A stretch of 64,000 nucleotides of DNA from Udeniomyces pyricola (taxonomy: Eukaryota > Basidiomycota > Tremellomycetes > Cystofilobasidiales > Mrakiaceae): the NCBI GenBank assembly GCA_039545295.1, contig BCIK01000013.1, positions 124,001 to 188,000 on the forward strand, given 5' to 3'. Below the pieces are notes generated by a model. That model was not told the origin of the DNA. It ran no database searches and saw only the letters and a list, made by a program, of their open reading frames with translations. The position numbers and the translations under genes were made by a program. Below, in pieces: positions 47,294 to 59,152 of this stretch. Position 1 is the stretch's first letter; the number at the start of each line of letters is the position of its first letter.

Positions 47294-49008
47294 CTAGGCG
47301 GGAGCAAGGGCGGCCATGCCACCAATCTTTTTGAGATTTAGGGGACGGATGATCGCACCTCCTGTAGCTGCAATGATTCCGGCGGGGACTAATCAAGGAC
47401 AAAACATCAAGAAGTGGAAAAACCATGGCGTGGGCAAGAATGAGCAGGATGGACGGCGAATATCCTGGCGGAAGAAAGGGAGAAAGACAACTTACCAGCC
47501 ACAAGGAAGATTGTGCGAAGGGCTTTGACGTAGCCGTCCTGTGAAGGATAAGTACAAGCGAAATTCATCAGCTCCGATTGATTGCATGATGCAGACATAC
47601 GGCCAAGGGTGAACGAAATGTCTCACCAGAACCGTCGCCTTGAGCGGCTCCTCCAGCTTGTAGATGGCCGTGACAGTGACTTTCACAGCAGCGATGACAT
47701 CGCTCGCGATATGGCGCTTGGAGAGTTCCGTGGCGATTCTGTTGACGTACAAAAGCAACGTCGGGTGACGACCTTGTGAGCCATGAGCGCAACAGAGACC
47801 GAACTGAAATGTAGGTCAGAAGCGACTTACTGGTTGTTGAACACTGTGCCAGAAATGGAGATGCCAATCACGCCGCCGACCAGCTGGGCAAACGTCACAG
47901 CTGCCACCCCTACGGTCATGAGAGAGGGCTCATCGTGGAATTCAGCTTGGACTGCGATGACCTGCAGAAAGAGAATAATAGCAGAAAGTCGGTAATTCCA
48001 ACAAGTGTGGCTGAGATCAGATGTCGGATCTTCTTGGAACAGGGTTGTCAACGACCAAGTTCGTTGTTCGTTACTCACCGTCTGCTGGAACGCGCTACCC
48101 ACACCAGCACCCAGAAGGATTTGGTACCCGATGAGCTTGGCCGAACTCGTGAATTGATCGATAGTGTACAGCAGTCCACCACCAATAGGCGTTATGAGCG
48201 GACCGAGCACGAGGAACGGGTAGTAGTGTCCCGTCTTGGAGATGATGACACCCGAAATCATCGACGAGATGACGACGGCGAGCATGAAGGGAAGGATATC
48301 GATCCCGGATTTGGTGGGAGAGTGCTCCTTTACGGCCTCTGTAAGCAGAAAATACAAGGTAGCCTAACGTTAGAGAAGTGACTCGTTGGGATGCCAGGCA
48401 TTCACAGAACGAGTTCTTACGGAAGAGCAGAGGCAGATAGTAGGTTCCACTGGAACCAACAACAAGGAGTCGGAAGCGAGGATGATCAGCCGTAGGAACG
48501 ACAGTTTGTGGTACAAGCCTAGCTTGCTGGAGCAGGTGAACTCACCTGAGCATGACACTCATGAGGAAGAAAGACGCAAGGCAAGCACCCACGACGGTTC
48601 GATGACGGAAGAGAGCAAGGGGAAGAATCGCCCTTTCACCCATCTTCCATTCCCAGCCGATGAAGACGAGCAAAAGGGCGCCAAAGACAACCAGCTCGGC
48701 AATGACGGATCCATCGCTCCAAGGCTTGGTCACACCGCCGTCCTGGAGAGCAAGAATGAGGCAAGTAGTAATGCCGAGCATAAGAATGGCTCCGATCCAG
48801 TCGAGCTTGAGCAAGTTGAGCCACGGCCTGCCCGGCGTCGATGTCTTGAGGTTTCCTTTGGGAGGAGCGGCTTTGACGAAGAAGACGATAGCGACGACAG
48901 TGATGCAGCCCAGTGGCAAGTTGATGTAGAAACAGAGACGCCAAGTGGCATGGTCCGTGAATACTCCGCCCTGTGATGTAACGAGATCAGGCGGGGTCAG
49001 AGGACTTT

Positions 49009-49055
<47 letters not shown>

Positions 49056-50292
49056 ATCTCCAGGAATCGGCACACTCCCCACAATCGACTATGCGTTTGC
49101 TTAGACAGTACGCACGAGCAAAGGTCCAATGATGGAAGAGACGGCAAAGACGGCGCCAAACGCTCCGAACAACTTGGGTCGATCTTCCAACCGGGTGATG
49201 ATGGAGATGAGGGAGAGGATGCAGACGAAAAGACCACCCGCGCCAACGCCAGCCACAGCCCTTCCAAAGATGAGTACGTCAGCAGACGGAGCGGCTCCGC
49301 AGATCTGAAATCCAGGTGTCAAAGAAAGGGTACAATCAGTACAAGGAAATATATCGCAGAGGAAGGTACAAACCCACGACAAGGAAGACAAGAAACGACT
49401 GAATAACGTACGAGCGATCCGACCTCGAACATCGTGACGGCAAAGATAAAGACCCATTTTGTGGGGAAGATGTTGAGGATTTGACCTGGTCGCATAAAGC
49501 CCAGCTACAAGTCAGCCGCCTATCTGCGGTACGTTCGGGCCGGCGATCGAAAACAAGATGTCGGCTGGAGTCGAAGACCGTTCAAGGAGAGACTAACCGT
49601 AAACGAGGATGAGGGGAGCCTGAGTAAGGAAGTAGGCCGAGATGATGAAGGATACTTTATCGAGGGAGTTGAATTGTGAAGAGATTACGGGAAGCGCGGT
49701 CGAGACGATCGTCTGGTCGAGAGCAATGAGGAAAACGGAAAGGACTGATTGGGAGGGGGGAAATGAAAGAGGACACATTAAACATCAGACGGCCAGTTCA
49801 AAAGTCATGTTATGGACTGAATTGATGATGAGCTTGAGATCTGGGTGGGATTAATCCACTTACGCATGGCCGTACTAATAGATGTGATAGCAAAGGCAGA
49901 GTTTTAGTCAAGGTTATGAACAAACGACGTCGACGCATCAGCTTCTGTCTTTCGGAGCGATCGTATTGGCCTGGGTGAGGTCAAAAAGGAGACCCTGTCT
50001 TAGCGTTCACTCACAAAACCAAGACCAGTTTCGTGCCCGTTAGGATCAATGACTCGTCGACCGTGTTCGTCTGTTCCACCGCTGCGTCCTCGATGGGGCT
50101 TTGAGGCTCCTTGGACTCATGAGGAGCCGAGGGGTCGTCGGTCTTGATGTCCAATTGGTCGCTTTTGGTGGGGGCGAGGGTCGAGGTGTGGGAGGATGTA
50201 CGGAGCGGTTCGCCCAGGAGGATAGGCGCAGCCGTGTGCAGCAGATGATCATCGGTGGAGTTCGCGAATTGTGCCTTTTCGGGGTCAGACAT
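47294..50292 (-). CDS. DHA2-family MFS drug:H+ antiporter (14 TM)
   Basis: This is a multi-exon gene starting at 50292 (MSDPEKAQFANSTDD) with a long hydrophilic N-terminal tail rich in Ser/Thr/Glu. TM1 holds the DHA motif LDQTIVSTALPVISSQF; TM2-3 contain FIISAYFLTQAPLILVYG; then AGVGAGGLFVCILSLISIIT, VSSIIGPLLGGVFTDHATW (motif C, GPLLGG) and RLCFYINLPLGCITVV. The extra central TM pair typical of 14-TM DHA2 proteins follows (LDWIGAILMLGITTCLILAL), then VVGACLASFFLMSVML, MLAVVISSMISGVIISKTGH followed by YYPFLVLGPLI, LLGAGVGSAFQQT, and AQLVGGVIGISISGTVFNNQ. The gene ends KKIGGMAALAPA at 47294. DHA2 proteins export diverse compounds at the plasma membrane, or move amino acids at the vacuole; the substrate cannot be read from sequence. 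Several C-terminal exons are short. Confidence 0.9.
49011..49054. repeat. 44-base A homopolymer in a DHA2 intron
   Basis: An uninterrupted A run (T run on the coding strand) lies between the exon ending GPLL and the exon starting GGVFTDH. It is probably a length-variable site. Confidence 0.85.
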
Positions 50293-50769
50293 GGTGGTAT
50301 GGCTCAGATTGAAGGTGAATCTGGACTTGAGAGATGGGGTATTGAGATTGGTGAGAGTTGTTGTTGTCGATGATGGTAAATACGATGAGGATATAGTCAA
50401 GCGAGAACGTCGATTTAGGACGGGGCATAGATATACGATCTGACTAACACTTAACAGGTCCCCAGTCATGAAGCCTGAAGCGGGACCTCGGCCCTTCGAC
50501 CCAGCGTGGAGCGCACCCAGTACACTAAGTGACCTCGGCTCGGTGTCGCCTCGGCGTTGCTATCTGGTAATCGCTTGTTGTTTCAGGCTTTGATGTGGAA
50601 CCGACCGAGGTTAGACCATTTGTTCCCGAGAGCGCTGACGTTTCGACCGATGTTTTGATGACGCATATTGCATCCTCAATGTATTCATGATACATCGTAC
50701 TTTCATCCTCAGGAGCCTTTGTTGGCTGCACAAGCGGAGAAACGAGCTAACTAGTACATCAGAGTACAC

Positions 50770-51141
50770 CAGCACTATGGAAATGAGCAACACGGAATTT
50801 CCGCGCTCTCGCGCGGAATGTCCCGGGCTTATTTCTTCCTTTTTCCACGGTTTCCCGCGGAAATAAATTCCGCGCCTAGACAGCGGAATCTGCTAGGTTT
50901 TCCGCGCGACCTTCAACCCCAGCAAATTTGCCGACAACGGCACTTGAAAACCGTACGAGTCCATGGATCGGTACAGTAGGTCATTTGAATGATGATATCA
51001 GCCGCTCAAAAGTGGTGTAGTCGTGTAGCGTCCTACAGAGAGAGTGAAAAACTTCGACATCAGTTCTATGTGCAGGCTCATTTGCAGGCTGCCCAGGCTC
51101 GCTTTCTTGCTTGCTCATTTGCTTTCATTTCCATAGTGCTG
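50770..51141. mobile_element. MITE-like element with 16-base perfect terminal inverted repeats
   Basis: The left end CAGCACTATGGAAATG (50770-50785) and the right end CATTTCCATAGTGCTG (51126-51141) are perfect reverse complements, 372 bases end to end. Allowing a 10-base insertion in the right arm, the match extends inward by AGCAA. No open frame of note lies inside. The left subterminal zone carries the TTCCGCG/CGCGGAA cluster and the right one carries GCAGGCT repeats (51073-51110). Ends beginning CAG and motif-rich subterminal zones are typical of hAT elements, but I do not find a convincing 8-base target-site duplication, so age or class is uncertain. Confidence 0.5.
50799..50909. promoter_or_regulatory. 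cluster of TTCCGCG / CGCGGAA motifs with perfect hairpin
   Basis: Copies lie at 50799 (TTCCGCGC), 50811 (GCGCGGAA), 50857 (CGCGGAAA), 50868 (TTCCGCGCC), 50883 (GCGGAA) and 50899 (TTCCGCGCG). The first two form a perfect 8-base inverted repeat with a TCTC spacer (50799-50818). The words resemble CCG/CGG half-sites read by Zn2Cys6 factors (the yeast PDRE is TCCGCGGA). They may equally be transposase-binding subterminal repeats of the enclosing element. They lie about 510-620 bases upstream of the DHA2 start. Confidence 0.4.
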
Positions 51142-51304
51142 TCTGCACGCACACACGTGAAATCATGAACAAGCCTTGCATGGCAACTGCCAGCTCACAG
51201 TATCCTATATATATACGTATCCTACAACATCATTAGCTGAACACCACATCTAAACCTATGATCCCTACTTCAGCCGGCTGTGTATTGGATTCCCATCCAG
51301 CTAG

Positions 51305-54300
51305 CTAGCCTTTGACCCTCATCCTCGCTTCCAAGCACGCCCACGCAACCAACCTCCAACCAACCGTCGACGCGATCAAGATGCCCATGAACTTGGCCGT
51401 ATCGAGGTCAATGAAGCCCAACGATGTCAACAGGGAATCCCCCGACGTCGCCACGCACGCGCCTGAAGCGATGGACGCAGGGGAGCAATCAAAAATGAGA
51501 CCTCGACATTCGTTGATGAACTGAACTTTGACGGCCGGCTGGAGACATTCGAGAAGAGCGTACGTTGAATTAATCTCCACCTGAATGGCAAGAAGAAAAA
51601 GGAAACAGAAAAAAAGAAGAAAAAAATATGACGTGTCCTCACTTTCAACGGTGTCGCCCATGCGATCCCCGCCAGCCAATCCGGGGTCGACAACGAGACG
51701 ATGCCCGAGATCTGGCAGAGGATGGCGAGAAAGGTCGAAACGAGCGAGACGGCGATGCCGAGTTGGGACGCAAATGACGCAAAGCAAATCGCAATCGACT
51801 AAGATGGGCAGACAACGAAGTGGTTTTTGCCAGTGAGCTCAACACAGCGGGACTCTTCCAAGGCAATCCAAAGCCGGAAGAGGTAAAAAGGGTATGGATG
51901 GGATGGAAAGGAAAGCAAGGACTTACTTCGCCAAGCGATAGAGCTGCCCAAATCGTGATGGAGAACTCAAAGTAGATCCGGACGGACGTCTGCATCCCGA
52001 CGGCGACGTGCATGATGAGGCCATACAGCTGCGAAGACCAATGTGCGAGATCAAAGCGCGACGATCAGTCAGAACAAAATTAACGAAACTAGGTGGAGAT
52101 GATGCGATATAGATTTGTTTTTACTGACGAAAGCGGAGAGGACCGTCATTGAAAGTTCAAAGAGAGTATAGGCTGAGAGGAAGGTCAAGGAGGAATATGC
52201 TGCCGAGGAATGGAATTCATGGAAGACTTCGAGGACAAGAGAGGTTGAACAGGAATGGAAGTGAAGGAACATTAGCCGCTCGAACCCCAATTGAAAAACT
52301 AACTTCTCACTGGTAAGCAAGACGATGATGAACTTACAGATATCTCTCTCTTGGGGAAAGATGGCGATCCCGTTGAGCAGGCCGACGAACGGGAGAGCGT
52401 TGACGTTTTCGGCCGTGACACCGATTCGATCCTGAGCACCCGAAGGACCTCTGCTGAGTCGGGTATAAAACAGGATGAAAAGCTAGAGAAATGGCATATT
52501 TCAATTTGAAATCGATGTTTCAGAGGCATTGGTATGAGAGAGAACCTACGCCAGCAAGTAAAGGAGCCTGGATGAGTCGATTGAAAAACGCCTCTCGCTG
52601 CCTGAAGAGGTTCAGGGCCATTCGCTGCAAGACGACAGGCAGGGCGACCCGCATGGAGGTGAATTTTTTGGTGACAGGAAGCTTGGCGCCATCGTCATTG
52701 GTATTCAGATGAAGAGTTGCAGGAGCGGCGGAAGAAGGTAGCTCGCCCTCGACATCGGCTTCTTTGGTGACTTGGTTTTGCCAACTTTGGATAAGCGACG
52801 AAACGCGGGCTTGGGAAGCGGCTTCTCGACCGGGTCGAGAGTCAACGGAGACAACGTCGAGGATATGACTGATGGGTCGAGATTGAAAATCAAACACACA
52901 TACACACAGGTCAGAGGTTAGCTACAAGCATCGCGTTGCTTCATGACAAAACACGAACGCAGAGTCTCACTCGGCAGGATCTGTAGCAAGATTGAAACAT
53001 CGTCAGGTACGAATCCATGATTGTTGGCCCTCATTAAAAATTCAAATTGACTTACTGAAGAACTCCGTCGGCAAAGGATGACCATGCGCCTCGAACCAGG
53101 CGACGACGTCGGCGTTCCTACCCGAGTACACGACCGAGCCACCTTTGGCAAGGACCGTTACAGAGTCGAGTGCAGAGACAATGTCGGATCGAGGCTAAGA
53201 AGATAGGATAGGCATCAAGGATCTCAGACCCTGCGACATCAGGCAAACTACCGTTACGATCGTCATTGACGAGATGAGAATCTCACCTGGTGGATCGTAC
53301 AGATGACGGTCCTGCCGGTTCTGGCGATGTCCGTCTGAATCAGATAAGAGCATGTCAGTGGTGCGGTGATTATGATGTCATCAAACCAGACTTGAAACGC
53401 CGAGACATACCAGTGCCGACATGACCGCAGCCGCGATGAACGAATCTAGCCCACTCGTCGGCTGAAAGACAAACCACACGAGTAGCACAGACACGATTTA
53501 GTCTATACCACCCCACAACCAAGAACACATTCAGGACAGAAGCAACCAGCGAAAGACCTACCTCGTCAACGACAAGCACAGAAGGATCACTGATCATCTG
53601 AACAGCGAGCGATAGTCGTCTCTTTTCACCCCCTGAGATACCCTTGACAAGGGCTCCTCCAACGAGAACGTTGGCACAATCCTTGAGGCCGAGCATCAAC
53701 AGGACCCTTAGGGAGCAACGTATCCCAATAGAGTCAGCACTCACACCAAGGCACAAGGATGCATATCGATACACATGCGGATCTCAGAAGAAGGAGCAGG
53801 GAGAAAGAATGCTTACTCCTCTGCGCGGGCGATCTTGTTCTTGCGATTCATCGACTCGGGAAGCCGAAGAATGGCTGCATATCGCAAGGTTTCCCGGACG
53901 GTCAAGCCACTGCAGACGCACGAGAACAGAAAAGCCCCCATCATTGTCAGTCAACTTTGTAATCTCGCTATCAAAATACAGGTGGCAGAATGATTGAGCC
54001 ATGCCTGAGAGGGGAGAACCCTCACCTCAGATGGTAGTCATCGGCTTGTTCCACGAAAGCCACTGAGTTTCGAACTTCCTTGGTTGCCGGAAGCCCATTG
54101 AAAAGCACCTCGGAGTTCTGATGGAACGACGCAAAAGACCCGGGACTGAGATCGCGATGAGCAAGGAGTTCGAGGATGGTGGACTTGCCCGCTCCAGAAG
54201 GTCCAATGATAGCTGATACCTCGCCTGTATACAGAAAGTGATTATCGATCAAACGCTATGAACTCGAGATTCGCGAGCAAATTGGGCGCGAAGTGATCGA

Positions 54301-57300
54301 GAACTCACCCGCTCGGAACGACGCCGAGACATCCTGGAGGATTTTCTTCTCGGCCTGACCAAAGAATGGCCAGACGCTCCGACGCTTCCAGGTAAGCGAA
54401 AGGTGACGAATCTACCAAGAGCGAAAGAGAAAAGATGGATACCAAAAGAAAACCCCGTGATACCGCGTCAGTTACGAAGTTTCATCACGCCGACGCGAAA
54501 TTGGGGAGAAAACCCCTTCACCTCAACGTCGATGCGAGCCCGGGGGAAGTCAAGCTTCCCCGTGACCGTTGACTCCTTGCCCCGACTATCGGTTCCGGCT
54601 TTGCTGGCGAAACGAACGCCACCGGGGTGGTAGAAATGGAGGAGAATAGCCGCTAGGACGTATTCACTACGATCCCGACAGAAGCATGGGCGTGTCCGTC
54701 AGCACTATGGCCGTAGATCTTGCATGCCGATTTAGAGAAGACCGCGAACGACAGATGACTCACACCACAGAGAGACCGATGAGACCGGCAAACCACACGC
54801 CGATGTTGGTACCAGTTGAGATCCCTAGACCGGTAAGGACCTATGAGAGCGCGAGAAATGCGTTAGTAAGCTCAGCGCTGAACGCATGTGACTACATATG
54901 ACTTAGGTGAAGCACAAACCTTGTTACCATCGCACTGGAGAAACGTCATAGGCAAAGGTTACGTTGTAAATCATTGTGTTTGGTAGTTTAGTGAAGAGCC
55001 TCTGACTAAGAACAAATCTTGGGAAGCACGGAACACACCTGACTGAGAAGAGCCGCTCCCGTCACGCCTGGACACGCAAAGACTCGATCCTGTAATAGGG
55101 TTGGCGCATGGATGCGATAGGAGTAGAACTGAGGCGAACTGAGGTGATGACATATCCGGGCGTAAGCTATCATATCAAACGCGATGAGTGTTGCATCCGG
55201 CCTTGGAAGACTTACATCCATCGGAACCAAGCTACCCAAGGTGGAACGTCGACCAAAAGAAATCCGGCACTCATGGTGAAAAATAGTGATAAAGCGTTAC
55301 ATATAAGTCTGCAAAAATAGATAAGCGAGAAGAAATCTCAGTCTTCAAAAGTGCCACACACATACACGATAGACAACAATAAATGAAGTGAACGAACGAG
55401 GCTTGTGCAAAATTTCTCTGCAGACACAACGTCGTCATTCGTGTTAGTCTCCACTGTAACGGGGCGATGGAAACAGCCAATGACGTCGTGAACCTTGGAA
55501 GGGACATGAACTCACAATGATGGATGCCGATAGCAAAGCTAAGCCTTGCGTCGCGAACTGGACGAGTATGCATGAAGCAACGAGGGTGAAGAGGCTAGAT
55601 GCGTACGGATCCGCTCTTAGATTGGCCATGGTACTAAAGAAGTAACGGATTGCTGATGAGCCATCAAGGCCTGCTTTGTTTTTTTTTTTACCAGACGCCA
55701 TGAAAGAAGAACTGACTAGACGATAACGACGCTGAAATACAAACGGTTGGGTGAAGGAGCAGTAAGCAACCCATGTCGATATATCTTGACGGTGGCTAGG
55801 CAGAAATAACTTACTAGATAGTCGGCGTGAGTATCGCCGGGATAGATATGGAGATAAAGTCAGAAAGAACATAAGGAAAGACACTCTAAAATTTCGATTG
55901 TACGACGATCAGCTTTTTTATGCGTGAATTGCAAACACTCTTTAGGAGGTCTTCGAGACTCACATAAAGTTTATCCTCCCGTTCCCGATCGAAGATCACA
56001 AGCGCGTTACAAAAGGCGAAGATCCAGTAGACTTGAGTCAAGTAGAAGAAGGCTGGTATGGAAATGGAAGATTATCCGGTGGTCAGCCCGTGAGTCGTCG
56101 GCCGTCAACAGCCAGTGAGAGAATAGTGGCTGATAGTTTAAAACAGTGGAGGATGGGGATCCGCTGTGTATATATCCTTTCTGTCTCATTGTCGGCCAAT
56201 ATTAGATTGGTATACTTACCAGGAACAAGTTGAAAAGAGATATTCTTGAGAGATTGGACGTCCCGCGGGGTCTCTCCCAATTGGAAAAACGTGAAGCCCT
56301 GGAACGGGACAAGACAGCCAAGAAAAAGAGGGATCATGGATGTAGGAGAGACTCGTGGGCAAGGTCAGATCAGGGTGGCTCATTCAAGCAAGATTTAAGC
56401 GTGTTTGACGCACAACGAGGATACCAATCACGATCGCTTGTACCGCAAATCCTAGAAGCTGGCCGTAATTGCGATATACATTCAGATGACTTCGTCGCAG
56501 AAGGATGGCCGTCTGAGAGAACAGTCCGGGTCGTCTTGGGTCCTTTGATTCAATTTCTTCCAGAGCTCGCGTCGACCGGCTTGTAGGGAGTGTTGGCCGA
56601 GCAGCTCGTGCAGGCGAAGAGGTCGAGGCAAACTGGTTGGAAGCAAGGGATCGAGGTGATTCGCCCCATGCTCTGACAAGCTTATCGACTCGCTCCTTGG
56701 ATTCAGCTTCCAGTTCTGGGTCCCGATTGTCGATTGAAGAGATATCGATGAGGAAATCGAGTGGATTGACACCTCGACCGACTTCCCACCCCCGCTCAGA
56801 GAACCACTCGATGCTATCCTTGCCAGAGCCGGCGTAGACGACATCGCCTCGAGACAGTAGAACAATTTTGTCGAACAAGGGGAAATTGTCGGACCGAGGG
56901 GCGTGGAGAGAGAGAATGACAGTCCGATTGTGTTTCTTGGCAAGAGCAGAAAGAGATTGTAGGAGCAGCTGACTAGTGAAGGCATCGAGACCAGAGGTGG
57001 GTCTGTAAGAAGAAGGCAGTGGAATATCGATCGTCGAGATGAGTCAGCCTGAAAAGAAACTTAGCATAGTCACAAGGACAAAACGGACTGCCAACGCACT
57101 CATCGAGAATGAGAATCGAGGGAAGCGTCACGAGAACACAACCGATACTCAACCGTCGCCGTTCACCGCCGCTGATGCCTTTTCTGAGCGCCCCGCCAAC
57201 GATGGTGTCGGCGGCGTCCTTGAGACCAAGCTCTACAGTGACCAAAGCAACACGTCAGCAATCAGGGCTGAATCAAACGTACAAACCCAAGCGTTGAATG

Positions 57301-58680
57301 TCGGGAAGAAAACACACCCTCGATGGTCTGTTCGACAATAGCAATCCTCTCCTCTTCCCTGACACTCCGCGGTAGCCGAAGAGCTGCAGCGAATGTGAGC
57401 GTCTCTCTGACTGTGAGATGCGGCAAGAGGAAATCACTCTGCCTTACGAAGCCAATCCTCCTGCTTACTCCTTCATCATTCTCATGATGAATCTCCTTTT
57501 CTCCCAGAGCCTCTCCAGCGCGTTTGAACTTGACGCCCCCACCAAGGATGGGTAAGCCACCCAGTCGACCCGCGAGCGAGTTGAGGAGGGTCGTTTTGCC
57601 TGACCCGCTTCCTCCCAGCAAGGCCATCATCTCCCCTGCTTTGCACGCAGCTGTGACTGATCGGACGATCGTTTTGTGTTGCACCTCTTGTGGATTATCT
57701 CTCATGTCATGCGGAATATCAACAGCGCTCTTCGGGGTAGGAGCAGAAGGATCTCTTGCAGTGTCGGCCCGAGCAGGCTTGGAGAGAGGGCTGAGGAACG
57801 CGAAGGAAGATTTGAGCGTCTTGCGAGAGGAGGTGAAGGATACAGGTAGTCCCACTGTCAAGTTATCGATGAGCACGTCATAAGGTGGAGGTGGAGGGAT
57901 AGAGAGTAGCAAATTTGGGTCGTCTTTGGTGAGGGGAAAGTCGTTCACATCTCGGCTCAATTTCGGGACGAGGTCGGTTGGGGGTACTCCTGACGGGCCA
58001 GAGGCGAGCGATTCAGCTTTGGACACAGCTGAGGGATAGATCTGAATAGTAGTGAGCGAGGAAGAGGGAGAACGTGGCGAGGAAGGATTTATAGTCGTCG
58101 AGGGACCGACTACTGCCTGTAGCTGCGTAGAGTGTAAGGCAGCGGCCGAGGAAGCTGGCTGGAAGGTGGCGATCGGCACAGCAGGGATATCTTCCGAGGG
58201 ATTTATAGTAGGACCGAGTTCGAGATCTGCAAGATCAGGGGTTCAAACCGAGTGGACGAGACGGGAAGGGGATGACGAAGACGTGCAAGTGACGGTCAGC
58301 TCGGGTCATGCCGATTGTGAGCGGATAGAGTTAGCGTTTATGGATTGGTAGAGATTGGTTTCAGCCAGACGTCGTTGGCTCCATGGACTCCATCTCTTCA
58401 AAAGGTCACGATCGCTCTGGAGCCGCATCGACAGTATGCAGAGATATCCTCCTTGTCGGTTGCGATGTGTGAGGACAGCGAGATAGGCAGGACAAGTCGA
58501 TGGCATGATTGGGTGGCAGGTTCGCCCGAGGCCGAAAGGTAACGAGCGGTCTGTCTTTCGTGCGCTGGCGGACGGATGCATGATAGGTCGTCAGTCAAAC
58601 TGACCTATGAACGCGGCGTGGGGTGAATGGTCATTGTTGTGGATTTGGTGAGAGAATAAGTCCGAGGGAGGGGTTGCCAT
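51305..58680 (-). CDS. full-length non-PDR ABCG transporter (YOL075C type), NBD-TMD-NBD-TMD
   Basis: This is a gene of about 20 exons. Exon 1 is 58605-58680 (MATPPSDLFSHQIHNNDHS), then a 378-base intron, then 57319-58226. NBD1 has Walker A GGSGSGKTTLLNSLAG, Q-loop FVRQSDFLLPHLTVRETL, signature ISGGERRRLSI, Walker B ILILDE, PTSGLDAF and H-loop SLHAPRSD. TMD1 follows from about 56.4 kb. NBD2 has IIGPSGAGKSTILELLA, FVEQADD, LTVRETLRYAAILRLPES, ISGGEKRRLSLAV, VLVVDE, PTSGLDSF and CTIHQPRSD. TMD2 runs to 51305, ending ACLEARMRVKG. Both NBDs keep canonical Lys and Glu, and lack the Cys-for-Lys change of PDR-type NBD1, so this is a fused pair of WHITE-type halves like budding yeast YOL075C. Likely substrates are lipophilic compounds or lipids; none is demonstrated. 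The membrane parts are cut into many small exons whose borders I did not all fix. Confidence 0.88.
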
Positions 58681-59152
58681 CTAATTTATGACGAGGAAGG
58701 AAACGTTATATGTGGGAAGGAGCTAGCTGGGTGGACTAGATCGAATATCGGGTCTAAGCCGGTGGTTACTGGGTGGGTGGGTGTTGAGAACAAAGGCCAG
58801 GTTAGAACAAGCACCCTATATAATATATACGCGTGCAGATGACGATTATGTACATGTATTCCTGCAGCTGCAGCTTGGAATGTTGCCATCCTTTTTATTA
58901 CTGCAAAAGTGAAGGCCGATTGAAGACATGTATATATATCATGTATATACACCCCATGATCAGAGCAATGTTCATACATATGCGTTCCGATCGAGTATAT
59001 ACATATATAGCGGCAAGATGATATATATATATATAATATAATGTGATGAACAACTGGTTCTTAGTCCGGAAATGAGCGGATGAGATTGAGCATCCTGTCC
59101 TGTATCCCCTTCATCCTTCATCTCCCTTGCGCTCCCAACTCACATCACATCC
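58681..59152. promoter_or_regulatory. divergent promoter region, ABCG / biotinyl-like protein
   Basis: This 472-base AT-rich gap lies between outward-reading genes. TATATAATATATAC occurs near 58816 and several TATATATA stretches at 58928-59040, any of which could be TATA elements. No exon was seen. Confidence 0.5.

Larger units (their letters stand above)
50293..51304. promoter_or_regulatory. gap between the ABCG gene 3' end and the DHA2 gene 5' end
   Basis: This is about 1.0 kb. Both genes read leftward, so this holds the DHA2 promoter and the ABCG terminator. Its right two thirds are largely the inverted-repeat element 50770-51141 with its motif cluster. GCTAGCTAGCT lies at the ABCG stop. 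No gene was seen. Confidence 0.5.

Noticed and set aside
50762..51149. Eight-base target-site duplication for the inverted-repeat element
   Set aside because: Flanks GAGTACAC and TCTGCACG do not match well enough, so no duplication is claimed.
58228..58245. GGGGTTCAAACC, a tRNA B-box-like word
   Set aside because: It lies in the first intron of the ABCG gene, and no matching A-box or foldable acceptor and anticodon stems were seen on either strand.
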